In this document: positions 25,528 through 34,049 of the stretch, piece by piece
How positions within the stretch are numbered: position 1 is the stretch's first letter
Layout: each line of letters begins with the position of its first letter
Assembly: GCA_015067995.1 (NCBI GenBank)
Contig: SVLJ01000001.1
Coordinates: forward strand, 62,001 to 126,000
Direction of reading: 5' to 3'
From: Oscillospiraceae bacterium
Lineage (GTDB): Bacteria; Bacillota; Clostridia; Oscillospirales; Oscillospiraceae
Length of the DNA stretch: 64,000 nucleotides
Notes under the pieces: model-generated
The model's database searches: none
Told to the model about the DNA's origin: nothing
Seen by the model: only the letters and a program-made list of their open reading frames with translations
Position numbers and translations under genes: made by a program

Positions 25528-26877
25528 TCATGCTTGTTCGGAAGGTGCCTGGGAATTATACTTGGTCAGCCATTTGCCTCTGGCGTAATGTACGGCAAAG
25601 ATTACCGCTCTGAACAGCCAGTCACATCCCATGGCGACCCATACGCCGATGAGGCCGAATTCCATAACTTCTCCAAAAACAAAGCTCAGTCCTACACGGA
25701 AGATCCACATGGAGAGGATAGAGATGGCCATAGGATAGCGGACGTCGCTTGCCGCGCGGAATGCGTTGGTCAGCGTAAACGCGGCTGGCCATACGGTGCA
25801 TACCATGACGCTGTGCATCAGCAGAAGCTGCACACCCAGAGCTGTGGATTCCTCGGAGAGATGATACAAGCCGACAAACTCCCAGGAGAAGAGACAAAGA
25901 GGGACAGACATTGCAATGTTGAACAGGTAGGTGGCAGCAACCAGTTTTTTCGCGTAGTGTCTCGCCTGAGAGAATTCTCCTGCGCCGATACATCTGCCTA
26001 TCACGACAGTCATGGCCAATCCCATGGCACCTCCAGGGATATATTGCAGCGCGGTCAGGGGATTGGCGGCTGCGTTGGCTGCGATTTGCACAGTGCCGAA
26101 GGTGGAAATCAGACTTTGGGTGATGACTTTCCCGAATTGGAACATTCCGTTTTCAATACCGTTGGGAATGCCGATCTGACAGATGGGTTTGATCAGGGAC
26201 CATTGCGGACGGAAAGCAAAAAGGTTTTCCACGGGAATGGGGCTTTTGGGTGTGCAGGTACAAAGGAGCATAATGACTGCTCCGGCTACACGGGAAATCA
26301 GTGTTGCAATGGCAGCACCGGCAGCGCCCAAATGGAGTATATAGATGAGAATCGCGTTTCCGGCGAGATTGAGTGCATTGATGACGATGGATGTGTACAG
26401 TGACGTTTTGGAATTGCCACCGGCCCTGAAAATGGCAGAACAGGCGTTGTGAATGCCGAGGAAGGGATATGAAAGAGCGGTGTACAGGAAGTACACCTGC
26501 GCATTTTTCATAATCTCGGAAGGAATGGCTCCAAATATCAGGCTTAGGATCGCATCCCGGAAAATGGCGGCCAGGGTCGTTGTCAGAAACGCTGCCAAGA
26601 ACACGACCCAGATCAGCTGTTTTGCGGCAGCCTTTGCACGGGAAAAGTTTTTGCATCCCAGAGACTGCGATATGGTAACAGCTCCGCCGGCGGCCAGAGC
26701 GGAAAACACATATATCAACAGATTGTTGACGGTATTGACAAGGGAAACACCGGAAACAGCAGCTTCTCCTGCACTGGATACCATCACGGAGTCCAGCATG
26801 CCGACGGTCACAGCTAACGTCTGCTGAAGCAGCAAAGGAACGATGATTCCGGACAGATCCCGCTTTGAAAACAGCAC
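25528..26877 (-). CDS. MATE-family efflux transporter
   Basis: This 449-residue membrane protein has about twelve hydrophobic helices and belongs to the MATE drug/Na+ or drug/H+ antiporters. Family traits include MLDSVMVSSAGEAAVSGVSL near residue 27, a repeated half with PGGAMGLAMTVVIGRCIGAGE near 280, and FRAGGNSKTSLYTSIVINALN. The start is GTG with GGAGGT. It is divergent from an AraC-type regulator, a layout that often means local control. A plus-strand TATAAT-like -10 for this gene lies at 26912-26917 (reading minus), with no good -35. Confidence 0.93.
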   Translation of the reverse strand: MLFSKRDLSGIIVPLLLQQTLAVTVGMLDSVMVSSAGEAAVSGVSLVNTVNNLLIYVFSALAAGGAVTISQSLGCKNFSRAKAAAKQLIWVVFLAAFLTTTLAAIFRDAILSLIFGAIPSEIMKNAQVYFLYTALSYPFLGIHNACSAIFRAGGNSKTSLYTSIVINALNLAGNAILIYILHLGAAGAAIATLISRVAGAVIMLLCTCTPKSPIPVENLFAFRPQWSLIKPICQIGIPNGIENGMFQFGKVITQSLISTFGTVQIAANAAANPLTALQYIPGGAMGLAMTVVIGRCIGAGEFSQARHYAKKLVAATYLFNIAMSVPLCLFSWEFVGLYHLSEESTALGVQLLLMHSVMVCTVWPAAFTLTNAFRAASDVRYPMAISILSMWIFRVGLSFVFGEVMEFGLIGVWVAMGCDWLFRAVIFAVHYARGKWLTKYNSQAPSEQA

Positions 26878-26959
26878 GGCAGCTTACCTCCCAGCTTTTG
26901 AATATGTCTGTATTATAGCGACAAAACCCAGCCGCTGTTAGAAGCATGCATATAACAAC

Positions 26960-26988
26960 TTGTCCAAAAGATAGATTTGTGCTATTGT
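26960..26988 (+). promoter_or_regulatory. Promoter of the AraC-type regulator gene
   Basis: TTGTCC (26960-26965) and TATTGT (26983-26988, preceded by TGC) are 17 bases apart, about 20 bases before the start codon. The divergent MATE -10 lies some 45 bases away, so both promoters share one control region. Confidence 0.6.
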
Positions 26989-27009
26989 AGCAGACAAGGG
27001 GGTGACAGC

Positions 27010-27738
27010 ATGTTTCAAATGGGGTGCACTGCATATCAGGTGAATCATCTTCCAATGCATTCACATAAGGTATATGAGATCACTGCGTATTACCATGGAA
27101 GCGGAACGGTTTACACAACAGCAGGCGACATTCCTGTGATGGCCGGAATGATCACGATTATGCCTCCGGGAATACTGCACCAGGCAGTATCTTCCTGTGA
27201 TCTGGAAAGCATCCATATATCCGGTGATTTCCGGGGCGTTTTTCATTTGGAAAAACCGGTTCTGATCACAGACAATGCGGAGGGAGAGGGACAGCAGCTG
27301 CTCTGGATGCTTTACCGCAATCGCTCCGCAGGCGGCGACTATGTCTCTGCTCTGTGCAATGCGATGGCGCATTTTCTCCTGCAGAATCTGGCTGCGGAGG
27401 ATGCCATCAGTCAGACAGTGCGAAAAATCGTGGGAGAAATCACAGACAATTATCACAACAGCAATCTTTCTCTACATGCGCTGCTGAATAGAAGCGGTTA
27501 TGCAGAGGATTATATTCGTGCTCACTTTAAACGGATTACCGGAAAAACACCCACGATGTTTCTCCATAACTTGCGTGTCAAACAGGCTTGCTATTTGATC
27601 GAGGTCTATCGCAATACAATGTCTCTTTCTGAGATTGCCGCTCAGTGCGGATATACGGATTATGTATTCTTTTCCAAAAAATTCAGATCCATCACAGGTG
27701 TCTCACCGCGGGAATACAAGAGTACGCTGCAGACATGA
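27010..27738 (+). CDS. AraC-family transcriptional regulator
   Basis: This 242-residue regulator has an N-terminal cupin-like sensing domain (MHSHKVYEITAYYHGSGTVY, then VMAGMITIMPPGILHQ) and a C-terminal double helix-turn-helix domain from about residue 145. The second HTH carries the family signature SEIAAQCGYTDYVFFSKKFR followed by GVSPREYK. ATG 27010 follows GGGGGTGA. It is transcribed away from the MATE pump and probably controls it in response to a small molecule. The base composition is slightly poorer in GC than neighbours. Confidence 0.93.
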   Translation: MFQMGCTAYQVNHLPMHSHKVYEITAYYHGSGTVYTTAGDIPVMAGMITIMPPGILHQAVSSCDLESIHISGDFRGVFHLEKPVLITDNAEGEGQQLLWMLYRNRSAGGDYVSALCNAMAHFLLQNLAAEDAISQTVRKIVGEITDNYHNSNLSLHALLNRSGYAEDYIRAHFKRITGKTPTMFLHNLRVKQACYLIEVYRNTMSLSEIAAQCGYTDYVFFSKKFRSITGVSPREYKSTLQT

Positions 27739-27739
27739 C

Positions 27740-27796
27740 CACGAGGGAAATGTCTTCCGAAATGTATTCGGGAGGCATTTCCCTCGTGTATTTCTT
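27740..27796. terminator. Terminator after the AraC-type gene
   Basis: A 13-bp outer stem (27740-27752 with 27776-27788) encloses an inner eight-base stem, followed by TATTTCTTAT. It lies between converging genes. Confidence 0.8.
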
Positions 27797-28169
27797 ATAA
27801 GATCAGCAGCAATCCGAGCGCGAACAGAAGTTCTTCGTCAGCATCCTCTTTAAAAAGCAGGAACAACAGCAACAGCAGCAAAAGATCGCCGGTATCTACA
27901 TTTTCCAGATGAAAACGATCCAATAGCCGCCGAAGCGTTCCAGAGAAGCTGTCATCACATCTGCTGCCGGATGGCTGGGGTGGCGGCGGAGCTGGCATTT
28001 GCGGAGGCGACTTGATGTGTGATGTGTTTTGGTGCTCCTGTTTTTGCTGTGCCATATCTGGAAAGGCAGGGGGCTTCTCGGATTCTGCTGACGATGTGGG
28101 CGCGGGCGGTTCGGTCTCCGGGATGCGGGTGTAAACGCCGCGGTCGTTGCGAATATAGCGGTTATACAC
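27795..28169 (-). CDS. Unknown protein with Pro-rich middle and leucine-run C-terminus
   Basis: I do not recognise a named family. The 124-residue product begins with a YNRYIRN motif, continues with a Pro/Gln-rich low-complexity stretch (about residues 20-75) and ends in a very hydrophobic segment with seven consecutive leucines (DTGDLLLLLLLFLLFKED, about 97-114) followed by a second hydrophobic patch. The GTG at 28169 with GGGAGG seven bases upstream is the best start, two bases after the previous stop. It is the last gene of a three-gene set of small proteins that resemble adaptor or assembly factors more than enzymes. Confidence 0.7.
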   Translation of the reverse strand: MYNRYIRNDRGVYTRIPETEPPAPTSSAESEKPPAFPDMAQQKQEHQNTSHIKSPPQMPAPPPPQPSGSRCDDSFSGTLRRLLDRFHLENVDTGDLLLLLLLFLLFKEDADEELLFALGLLLIL

Positions 28170-28171
28170 CG

Positions 28172-28552
28172 TCAGCCCTCCCAACCTGCAAATAGTTTCT
28201 TCCCGATGTGCAGCAGCTTTGCCAACTGCAGGGCACGCTCCACCCGTGCCTGCCGTTCCTGCTTCAGATATGGACGCAGTGCATACAGAAGGGTTCTGGC
28301 GCTTGAATTGCAGTCAGAACCCAATTCCTGAATGACAGGCAGCAGCCGCATCAGCAGCTTGGGATCCAGGCCGCCTGTCAGCGAGGAAAGAATATCTCCG
28401 CCGGGCACCGATGGCGCTGGCTGAGGTGGGGACGGCGGTGGCTGCTTGGACTGAGCGGATGCTCCAGAAAGAGTCTGTGCCATTTGCATGATTTGCGCCA
28501 TACGATCCGGATCGGACAACAGCGCATTCAGTTTTTCATCAAATTCCGACAC
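28172..28552 (-). CDS. Unknown helical protein, middle gene of a three-gene set
   Basis: The 126-residue product is not recognised. It has an amphipathic helix at the N-terminus (FDEKLNALLSDPDRMAQIMQMA), a Pro/Ser linker, and a helical C-terminal half rich in Leu and Arg (LLMRLLPVIQELG, then LYALRPYLKQERQARVERAL). The N-terminal pattern resembles that of the next gene upstream (MIRQVMTSPEGAALAKRI), so both may contain related short helical repeats. The start is GTG with AGGAGG. Spacing of 18 bases from the upstream gene and 2 bases to the downstream gene supports one operon. Confidence 0.75.
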   Translation of the reverse strand: MSEFDEKLNALLSDPDRMAQIMQMAQTLSGASAQSKQPPPSPPQPAPSVPGGDILSSLTGGLDPKLLMRLLPVIQELGSDCNSSARTLLYALRPYLKQERQARVERALQLAKLLHIGKKLFAGWEG

Positions 28553-28570
28553 GCTGCTGCCTCCTGCATG

Positions 28571-28828
28571 TTATTTTTGCGCGGCGTCACTGATGCGTTT
28601 TGCCAGCGCCGCGCCTTCAGGACTTGTCATGACCTGCCGGATCATCTGCACCATTTCATTAATGTTGCCTCTGGAAGCGTTCTGAGCGGCTCTTTGCAGC
28701 GCGGCTCCCTGATCGGCTTGTGTCAGCATTTCCATGAGCCGATGGCCATCCCGAGACTGAAACAGCGCCTGAGCGGCGGCTGGGTTTGCCTGAAGGGCTT
28801 CTATGGTTCGTTTCATGTTCTCGTCCAT
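28571..28828 (-). CDS. Unknown small helical protein, first gene of a three-gene set
   Basis: The 85-residue product is predicted to be all-helical, with a Gln/Ala-rich first half (TIEALQANPAAAQALFQS) and a C-terminal MVQMIRQVMTSPEGAALAKRI. No catalytic motif or membrane segment is present. The frame opens earlier, but the ATG at 28828 has GGAAGGAG at proper distance. It follows the nth terminator and begins the small operon that ends at 27795. A -10-like TATACT/TACAAT stretch lies 30-45 bases upstream on the minus strand, without a clear -35. Confidence 0.72.
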   Translation of the reverse strand: MDENMKRTIEALQANPAAAQALFQSRDGHRLMEMLTQADQGAALQRAAQNASRGNINEMVQMIRQVMTSPEGAALAKRISDAAQK

Positions 28829-28888
28829 ACGCATACTCCTTCCGATTGACCGAAGCTGGATCGATTGTACAGTACAGTATATGTACGG

Positions 28889-28921
28889 GAAAAGAAAATG
28901 TGTCTGCCAATCGGCAGACAC
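28889..28921 (-). terminator. Terminator after nth
   Basis: A perfect 9-bp stem (28900-28908 with 28913-28921) with an AATC loop is followed on the minus strand by ATTTTCTTTT. Confidence 0.85.
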
Positions 28922-28930
28922 ACTGTGCGA

Positions 28931-29569
28931 TTATTTGCTTTTTTTTCCTGTGCTGCAGTCATTGCGCAAAGGACAGACTTCGCACCTGGGGGAGCGTGCG
29001 CTGCAGATATCCCGGCCGAACAGTACCATTCGATGGCAGAAATCCGAGGATTCCTCCGGCGGCAGAACCTCCCGCAGCTGACGCTCCACCTGCAGAGGAT
29101 CCTTGCTGCCGTCGGTGAGTCCCAGACGTCCGGTGATGCGGATGCAGTGTGTGTCACACACGTAGGCGGGCTGATGATAAATATCGCCCAAAATCAAATT
29201 GGCTGTTTTGCGTCCGATGCCGGGGAGGGAAATCAACTCCTCCATAGTACCGGGAACCTTTCCGCCGTGCTTTTCCAGCAGCATCTGTGCACAGGCCACC
29301 AGATCTCTGGACTTGGCGTTGTAAAAACCGCAGGAATGGATATATTTTCCTACTTCTGCCGGATCTGCTTCCGCAAAGCTCTCAAGTGTGGGGAAGCGCT
29401 CAAACAGTGCAGGCGTGATCATGTTCACTCTGGCATCTGTGCACTGGGCGGACAGCCGTACGGCGAACAGAAGCTCGTAATCCTTCTCATACTGCAATGA
29501 GCAGAGTGCGTCCGGATACAGTTCCTTCAGGTTTTCAATGATGCGCTTGACGGCGGCCCTGGATTTCAT
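28931..29569 (-). CDS. nth: Endonuclease III
   Basis: Endonuclease III (212 residues) removes oxidised pyrimidines from DNA and nicks the abasic site. The helix-hairpin-helix is LISLPGIGRKTANLILG near residue 110, with the catalytic lysine in it and the catalytic aspartate in VCDTHCIRI. The [4Fe-4S] cluster ligands follow the C-x6-C-x2-C-x5-C spacing near the C-terminus (CSARSPRCEVCPLRNDC). AGGAGG lies nine bases before the ATG at 29569. It is divergent from rarA, another genome-maintenance gene. Confidence 0.97.
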   Translation of the reverse strand: MKSRAAVKRIIENLKELYPDALCSLQYEKDYELLFAVRLSAQCTDARVNMITPALFERFPTLESFAEADPAEVGKYIHSCGFYNAKSRDLVACAQMLLEKHGGKVPGTMEELISLPGIGRKTANLILGDIYHQPAYVCDTHCIRITGRLGLTDGSKDPLQVERQLREVLPPEESSDFCHRMVLFGRDICSARSPRCEVCPLRNDCSTGKKSK

Positions 29570-29642
29570 GAGTTGATCCTCCTGGAATATGTTTTTTTGA
29601 CAGTATACCAGAAGAAACAAGGGATTTCGAGAGGAAATACAG

Positions 29643-29671
29643 TGGAAAATGAGAAAAAACTGTGGTAAAAT
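29643..29671 (+). promoter_or_regulatory. Promoter of rarA
   Basis: TGGAAA at 29643-29648 and TGG-TAAAAT ending at 29671 are separated by 17 bases. Confidence 0.55.
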
Positions 29672-29704
29672 AAAATGTCAACATTCTGGAAGGAGGCGAA
29701 TGAT

Positions 29705-30967
29705 ATGCACAGACCGCTGGCGGATGAAATTCGCCCCAAAACGCTGGATGAAGTGGTAGGACAGCGCCATCTCATTGCCAAGGGTGCCGTGCTGCGCCGT
29801 CTCATCGAGAGCGGTACATCTGCCAATATGGTGTTCTATGGGCCTTCCGGCACAGGAAAGACAACTGTGGCAAATATCATTGCCAAGAGCACCAGCAAGA
29901 CACTTTATCGCCTTAATGCCACGACAGCATCATTGCAGGATGTAAAGGACATCATTGCGGATATGGATACCCTGATGGCGCCGGGCGGTATTCTGCTGTA
30001 TCTGGATGAGATCCAGTATTTCAATAAAAAGCAGCAGCAGAGTTTGCTGGAGTTTATGGAAAACGGAAAGCTGACGCTGATTGCATCCACCACGGAAAAT
30101 CCATATTTTTATGTATATAATGCGCTGCTGTCCCGCAGTACGGTATTTGAATTCAAGCCGGTGTCGGCGGAAGATATGTGTCCGGCTGTGGAGCGCGGAC
30201 TGATGATTCAGAAGGAGCGAAGCAGCTTGCCCTTGGAGTGGGAAAGCGGTGTTCCCATGCAGATCGCGCAGGCCTGCGGCGGTGATGTGCGGAAAGCCAT
30301 CAATGCCGTGGAGTTGTTGTGTCAAGCGGCACAGCCTTGTGACGGAAAGTTAGTACTGACAAGTGAAGATGCTTCACAGCTTGCGCAGCGCAGCGCAATG
30401 CGCTATGATCGGGATGGAGATTCTCATTATGATATCCTCTCTGCACTGCAAAAGTCCATTCGCGGTTCGGATCCGGACGCAGCGGTGCATTATCTGGGCC
30501 GCTTGTTGGAGGCCGGGGATTTGTTGTCTCCGTGTCGGCGCCTGCTGGTGATTGCGGCAGAGGATGTGGGTCTTGCCTATCCACAGGCAATTGTGATTAC
30601 AAAGGCCTGTGTGGATGCGGCGGTGCAGTTGGGGTTACCGGAGGCTCGGCTTCCGCTGGCAGAGGCGGCCGTGCTGCTGGCTACGGCGCCAAAGTCCAAT
30701 TCTGCCCATGACGCCATCAATGCCGCCATGACGGATTTGAAAAAAGGAAAGACGGGTGATATTCCCAGGCAGCTCCAGAATGTCCATGCGGATACAACCG
30801 GTTTTGACAATCGTCAGAACTATCTGTATCCTCATGCCTATCCCAATCATTGGGTGGAGCAGCAGTATCTGCCAGACGCATTGAAGGGCGTTTGCTACTA
30901 CGAATACGGTGACAACAAAACTGAGCAGGCTGCACGTACTTATTGGGAACGCATCAAGGGAAAGTGA
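29705..30967 (+). CDS. rarA: Replication-associated recombination protein RarA/MgsA
   Basis: This AAA+ ATPase (420 residues) acts at stalled replication forks. The RarA opening RPLADEIRPKTLDEVVGQRHL is followed by Walker A YGPSGTGKTT near residue 45, Walker B LLYLDEIQYFNK and sensor 1 IASTTENPYF. The C-terminal tetramerisation domain includes AAEDVGLAYPQA and the final NYLYPHAYPNHWVEQQYLPD, diagnostic for the family. ATG 29705 has AAGGAGG; the earlier ATG at 29675 has no ribosome site. Its 3' end overlaps the converging S1 gene by 14 bases. Confidence 0.96.
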   Translation: MHRPLADEIRPKTLDEVVGQRHLIAKGAVLRRLIESGTSANMVFYGPSGTGKTTVANIIAKSTSKTLYRLNATTASLQDVKDIIADMDTLMAPGGILLYLDEIQYFNKKQQQSLLEFMENGKLTLIASTTENPYFYVYNALLSRSTVFEFKPVSAEDMCPAVERGLMIQKERSSLPLEWESGVPMQIAQACGGDVRKAINAVELLCQAAQPCDGKLVLTSEDASQLAQRSAMRYDRDGDSHYDILSALQKSIRGSDPDAAVHYLGRLLEAGDLLSPCRRLLVIAAEDVGLAYPQAIVITKACVDAAVQLGLPEARLPLAEAAVLLATAPKSNSAHDAINAAMTDLKKGKTGDIPRQLQNVHADTTGFDNRQNYLYPHAYPNHWVEQQYLPDALKGVCYYEYGDNKTEQAARTYWERIKGK

Positions 30968-31892
30968 ATGTCGTTTCAATGGCAGCCTTTTCGTAATTGG
31001 GCGGGGAATAGACCCAGTGGGCGATTTGCCCGTCTGTGATCTGATAACGGATGGCGGCGGGAATTTCTTTGTCCGGCAGACTGCGGATGATCTGTAGTTT
31101 GATTTTCATGCGTTCCGGGCGAATACTTTTGATGTATACAGAGACGCGATCGCCGGGAGCGATGCCTTCTTTCCATTCCGCCAGACCTGAGAGATTGGGC
31201 GTCAGCTCAATGAAGCACCCATAGTCTTTGACTGCGCGGACGATGCCCGGAACAGTTTCTCCCGGCTGAAAAAGGCTGGCATTTTCCAGCCAGGTTCCCA
31301 GCAATTCCTTGTGAGACAAGGTAAAACGTGGGATAGCGGGATTTACGGCGGCAATGACAGACAGAATTTTTTGCCCGATATGAAAACGCTGGGATGGGTG
31401 CTTGATCCGTGAGAACGAGATGTTTTCGATGGGCAGCATAGCGATAATGCCGCAGCCGATATCGGCAAAGGCACCAAAGCTTTCCAGATGTGTGATTCTT
31501 GCGGAAATTACGGTGCCGGGAGTATAGTGCTTTAGAAAATAGTCTTTGGCGGTTTCCTGTGCCCGGCGGCGTGAGAGAAGGATGCGCGGTGCGCCTCGCT
31601 GATCGGCATCAATTCCGGTGACCTGAAAGCATACCGGATTGCCGACGCAGGTGAGCAGCGAGATGTCGCGGCCGGCGCCGCTGATCCAGGGAGACAGGGC
31701 TTCTTCCCTTGGGATCATGCCCTCCATGTTACCCAATGAGACGTGGAGTGTGCGATTAACGCCGCAGCGAAGGACGGGGCCTTCCAGAATGGTTCCGTTT
31801 TCCCGGGCGGAGCGCAGCGCTGCAATGTCATAAGCGGCCGAGGGACGGAATCCCTCGGGCAGATAAAGATGGTTGATTGGCAAATATCTCAT
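30954..31892 (-). CDS. S1-domain RNA-binding protein
   Basis: The 312-residue product carries two S1-like OB-fold domains: PGTVISARITHLESFGAFADIGCGIIAMLPIEN (about residues 122-155) and GIVRAVKDYGCFIELTPNLSGLAEW (about 215-240). The N-terminal about 110 residues (YLPEGFRPSAAYDIAALRSARENG) are shared with clostridial S1-related proteins of unknown role. It is shorter than ribosomal protein S1 and lacks its repeated domains, so it is probably a translation or RNA-turnover accessory factor. The start ATG has GGAAGGGA. It converges on rarA and overlaps its end. Confidence 0.85.
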   Translation of the reverse strand: MRYLPINHLYLPEGFRPSAAYDIAALRSARENGTILEGPVLRCGVNRTLHVSLGNMEGMIPREEALSPWISGAGRDISLLTCVGNPVCFQVTGIDADQRGAPRILLSRRRAQETAKDYFLKHYTPGTVISARITHLESFGAFADIGCGIIAMLPIENISFSRIKHPSQRFHIGQKILSVIAAVNPAIPRFTLSHKELLGTWLENASLFQPGETVPGIVRAVKDYGCFIELTPNLSGLAEWKEGIAPGDRVSVYIKSIRPERMKIKLQIIRSLPDKEIPAAIRYQITDGQIAHWVYSPPNYEKAAIETTFTFP

Positions 31893-32013
31893 TCCCTTCC
31901 TTGTATTTTGGCAGACAGCTATGGGCGGGGATATAACCGAAAACCGCTGCATGGGGCGATGGGATCAGACTATCCTATGCGCTGTTTTCGGCGGGATTGA
32001 CAGGAGGAGTATA

Positions 32014-32205
32014 ATGGATTTACATTTGCATGATATTGTGGAACTGAAAAAACCCCATCCCTGCGGCAGTGTCACGTGGGAGATTTTGCGCGTGGGTATG
32101 GATATCAAACTGAAATGCTGCGGCTGCGGTCATGAGCTGATGCTTCCCAGAAGCCGCTGTGAAAAGAGTATCAAAAAGATCCTGGAGGAAAAAGGACATG
32201 AATAA
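32014..32205 (+). CDS. DUF951-family protein
   Basis: This 63-residue protein is a clear DUF951 member: DIVELKKPHPCGSVTWEILRVG followed by a CCGCGHELMLPRS zinc-knuckle-like segment. The function is unknown; the family is common in Firmicutes and may bind nucleic acid. AGGAGG precedes ATG 32014. The stop overlaps the start of the 29-residue membrane miniprotein, whose ribosome site lies in the last codons of this gene. Confidence 0.92.
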   Translation: MDLHLHDIVELKKPHPCGSVTWEILRVGMDIKLKCCGCGHELMLPRSRCEKSIKKILEEKGHE

Positions 32206-32287
32206 GTTTACCCGTGGCATGGCAATGGCGCTGATCATTATTCTGGTACTGTCGATGCTGTCATCGCTGATTGTACCCTTCCTGTAA
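32198..32287 (+). CDS. 29-residue membrane miniprotein (Prli42/DUF4044-like)
   Basis: This very short frame begins with ATG overlapping the DUF951 stop region. It has GGAGG at 32184-32188 with a nine-base spacer, better than many long genes here. The product has a basic N-terminus (MNKFTRG) and one membrane helix (ALIIILVLSMLSSLIVPFL). The layout and the VLSMLSSL core resemble Prli42/DUF4044 miniproteins of Firmicutes, one of which anchors the Listeria stressosome. No stressosome genes are in the window, so the role is inferred only from resemblance. It ends just before a strong terminator. Confidence 0.7.
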   Translation: MNKFTRGMAMALIIILVLSMLSSLIVPFL

Positions 32288-32311
32288 TGATCCTGTTACC
32301 CCGGCGCATAG

Positions 32312-32348
32312 AAAGAGGACGCTTCCGTTGGGAGGCGTCCTCTTTTTG
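32312..32348 (+). terminator. Terminator after the DUF951/miniprotein unit
   Basis: A 15-bp stem with one wobble pair (32312-32326 with 32331-32345) closes a GTTG loop and ends in TTTTT. Confidence 0.9.
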
Positions 32349-32380
32349 CGACGTCTTTTACAGAATCACACGGGTATAAT
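32346..32380 (+). promoter_or_regulatory. Possible spoIIG-type promoter
   Basis: A perfect TATAAT lies at 32375-32380, 23 bases before spoIIGA. The only -35-like element, TTGCGA (32346-32351), is 23 bases away, a wide spacing reminiscent of the Spo0A-activated spoIIG promoter of Bacillus, but no good 0A box was identified. Confidence 0.4.
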
Positions 32381-32403
32381 AATGGCGGACAGGGGGATGA
32401 AGG

Positions 32404-33354
32404 ATGACGATAGTATACATAGACAGCGTTTTTCTGCTGAATGCATTGATGGATGCCATTGTGCTGCTGGCAACAGCCCATTTGGGAGGAATATCCGTAA
32501 AGAGAGGACGGTGCTTTTGGGCGGCCGTGCTTGGAGGATGCTATGCTGCGGCAGTATTTCTGCCTGGTGCGAAGAGCTTGGGTAGCCTGCCGGGAAAGCT
32601 TACAGCAGGTATTCTGATGGTGCTGATCGCATTTGTCGGCGAACGCCGTATGCTGCGCCTGATCCTGTTGTTTTTTGCCGTGTCCTGCGGACTGGCGGGT
32701 TGTGTGATGGCCTTGGGGATGATTGCGGGTGGGGTTCCTGCAGAGAACGGTATATTCTATACCAATGTGGATGCCGGCGTTCTGTTGATTGCCTCCGCTG
32801 CTGCGTATATTGTGCTGACGGTAGTATTTCGCGCATCGGCAGCCAACCGAGTGAAAGGTTTGCTGATACCGGTAACGCTGGCGTGGGATGACAGACGGGT
32901 ACATCTGACCGCATTGTGCGACACGGGGAATGCGCTGCGTGATCCTGCTACTGGGCGTCCGGTATTGATAGCAGAAACTCTGCAGGTTCGGGAACTTTTT
33001 CCTGCGGAGCTGCGTCCGCTGTTATCGTCCGGACCCCTGTATTCGCCGGCGGATATGCTGGGGAGGCTGGGAGAAGTGCGTACGCGGTTTCGCCTGCTCC
33101 CATATCAAGCTATCGGTGTTACTGGCAGAATGCTTCTGGCTGTTCGGACAGATTGGGGAGAAGTGGGAGGGAGACGATACGACCGACTGATGGTGGCCTT
33201 GTCGCCGACAGGACTGGGGGACGGATTTACAGCGTTGTGGGGAACATGGGAAAGGAGTGACGGATATGAAAAGCGTTATGGAGTATCTGAGACTGCTGGT
33301 GGAAGTGCTGGGGGTAACACCGCAGCAGACCGTGTTTTACATCTGCGGAAGTGA
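32404..33354 (+). CDS. spoIIGA: Sigma-E processing peptidase SpoIIGA
   Basis: SpoIIGA (316 residues) is the membrane aspartic protease that cuts pro-sigma-E in the mother cell. Five hydrophobic helices fill the first about 150 residues, starting with [20 protein letters not shown]. The protease half contains the active-site motif [12 protein letters not shown] (Asp near residue 178). The core ends at [16 protein letters not shown]; the frame then continues for about 30 residues into sigE in another frame, an overlap of 89 bases. A frameshift near the end cannot be excluded, but total length is normal for the family. Confidence 0.93.
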   Translation: MTIVYIDSVFLLNALMDAIVLLATAHLGGISVKRGRCFWAAVLGGCYAAAVFLPGAKSLGSLPGKLTAGILMVLIAFVGERRMLRLILLFFAVSCGLAGCVMALGMIAGGVPAENGIFYTNVDAGVLLIASAAAYIVLTVVFRASAANRVKGLLIPVTLAWDDRRVHLTALCDTGNALRDPATGRPVLIAETLQVRELFPAELRPLLSSGPLYSPADMLGRLGEVRTRFRLLPYQAIGVTGRMLLAVRTDWGEVGGRRYDRLMVALSPTGLGDGFTALWGTWERSDGYEKRYGVSETAGGSAGGNTAADRVLHLRK

Positions 33355-33970
33355 TGTTCTTCCACCGCCGTTGCCTCGTGACAGGGAGGCGGAACTTCTG
33401 GAACGGCTGGGCGAAAATGCCGCGCGTGCAGAACTGATCGAGCACAATCTTCGCTTGGTTGTGTATATTGCTCGGCGGTTTGAAAATACCGGGGTCAATA
33501 TTGAGGACTTGATTTCCATCGGGACCATTGGCCTGATCAAGGCGGTGGAAACGTATCAGCCGTCGAAAAACATTAAGCTGGCTACCTATGCATCCCGCTG
33601 TATCGAGAATGAGATCCTGATGTATCTGCGCAAGAACGCCAACCGCAAAGGGGAAATTTCTTTTGACGAGCCGCTGAATACCGATTGGGACGGAAACGAA
33701 CTGCTGCTCAGTGATGTGCTGGGCACAGACGCGGATGTGGTGATGCGCCCTATTGAGGAGGATGCCGAGCGGAGCCTGCTGATGACTGCCATGCAGGTGC
33801 TCTCTGAACGTGAAAAGCAGATCATTACCATGCGCTTTGGCCTGGACGGGAAGACAGAACGCACGCAAAAGGAAGTGGCGGATCTGATGGGGATCTCCCA
33901 GTCCTATATATCCAGATTGGAGAAACGTATTATTTCCAGACTCAGGAAGGAAATGCTGCGTCTGTCCTGA
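33266..33970 (+). CDS. sigE: RNA polymerase sporulation sigma factor E
   Basis: Sigma-E (234 residues) directs early mother-cell transcription. The N-terminus carries an amphipathic pro-sequence before the conserved [14 protein letters not shown], matching the processing region cut by SpoIIGA. Region 2 ([34 protein letters not shown]) and region 4 ([14 protein letters not shown] and the [24 protein letters not shown]) are complete. ATG 33266 has AAAGGAG nine bases upstream; GTG 33257 is less likely. The start lies inside the end of spoIIGA. Confidence 0.97.
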   Translation: MKSVMEYLRLLVEVLGVTPQQTVFYICGSDVLPPPLPRDREAELLERLGENAARAELIEHNLRLVVYIARRFENTGVNIEDLISIGTIGLIKAVETYQPSKNIKLATYASRCIENEILMYLRKNANRKGEISFDEPLNTDWDGNELLLSDVLGTDADVVMRPIEEDAERSLLMTAMQVLSEREKQIITMRFGLDGKTERTQKEVADLMGISQSYISRLEKRIISRLRKEMLRLS

Positions 33971-34012
33971 TGGACTTTTCCCGGGAAAGTGCGGTAAACG
34001 TACCTGCCGGAC

Positions 34013-34041
34013 TTGACAAAATTCCGGGAGTGGCATATAAT
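34013..34041 (+). promoter_or_regulatory. Consensus promoter of valS
   Basis: TTGACA (34013-34018) and TATAAT (34036-34041) are separated by exactly 17 bases. Transcription would start near 34048 at the 5' end of the T-box leader. Confidence 0.92.
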
Positions 34042-34049
34042 ATTTGGCA

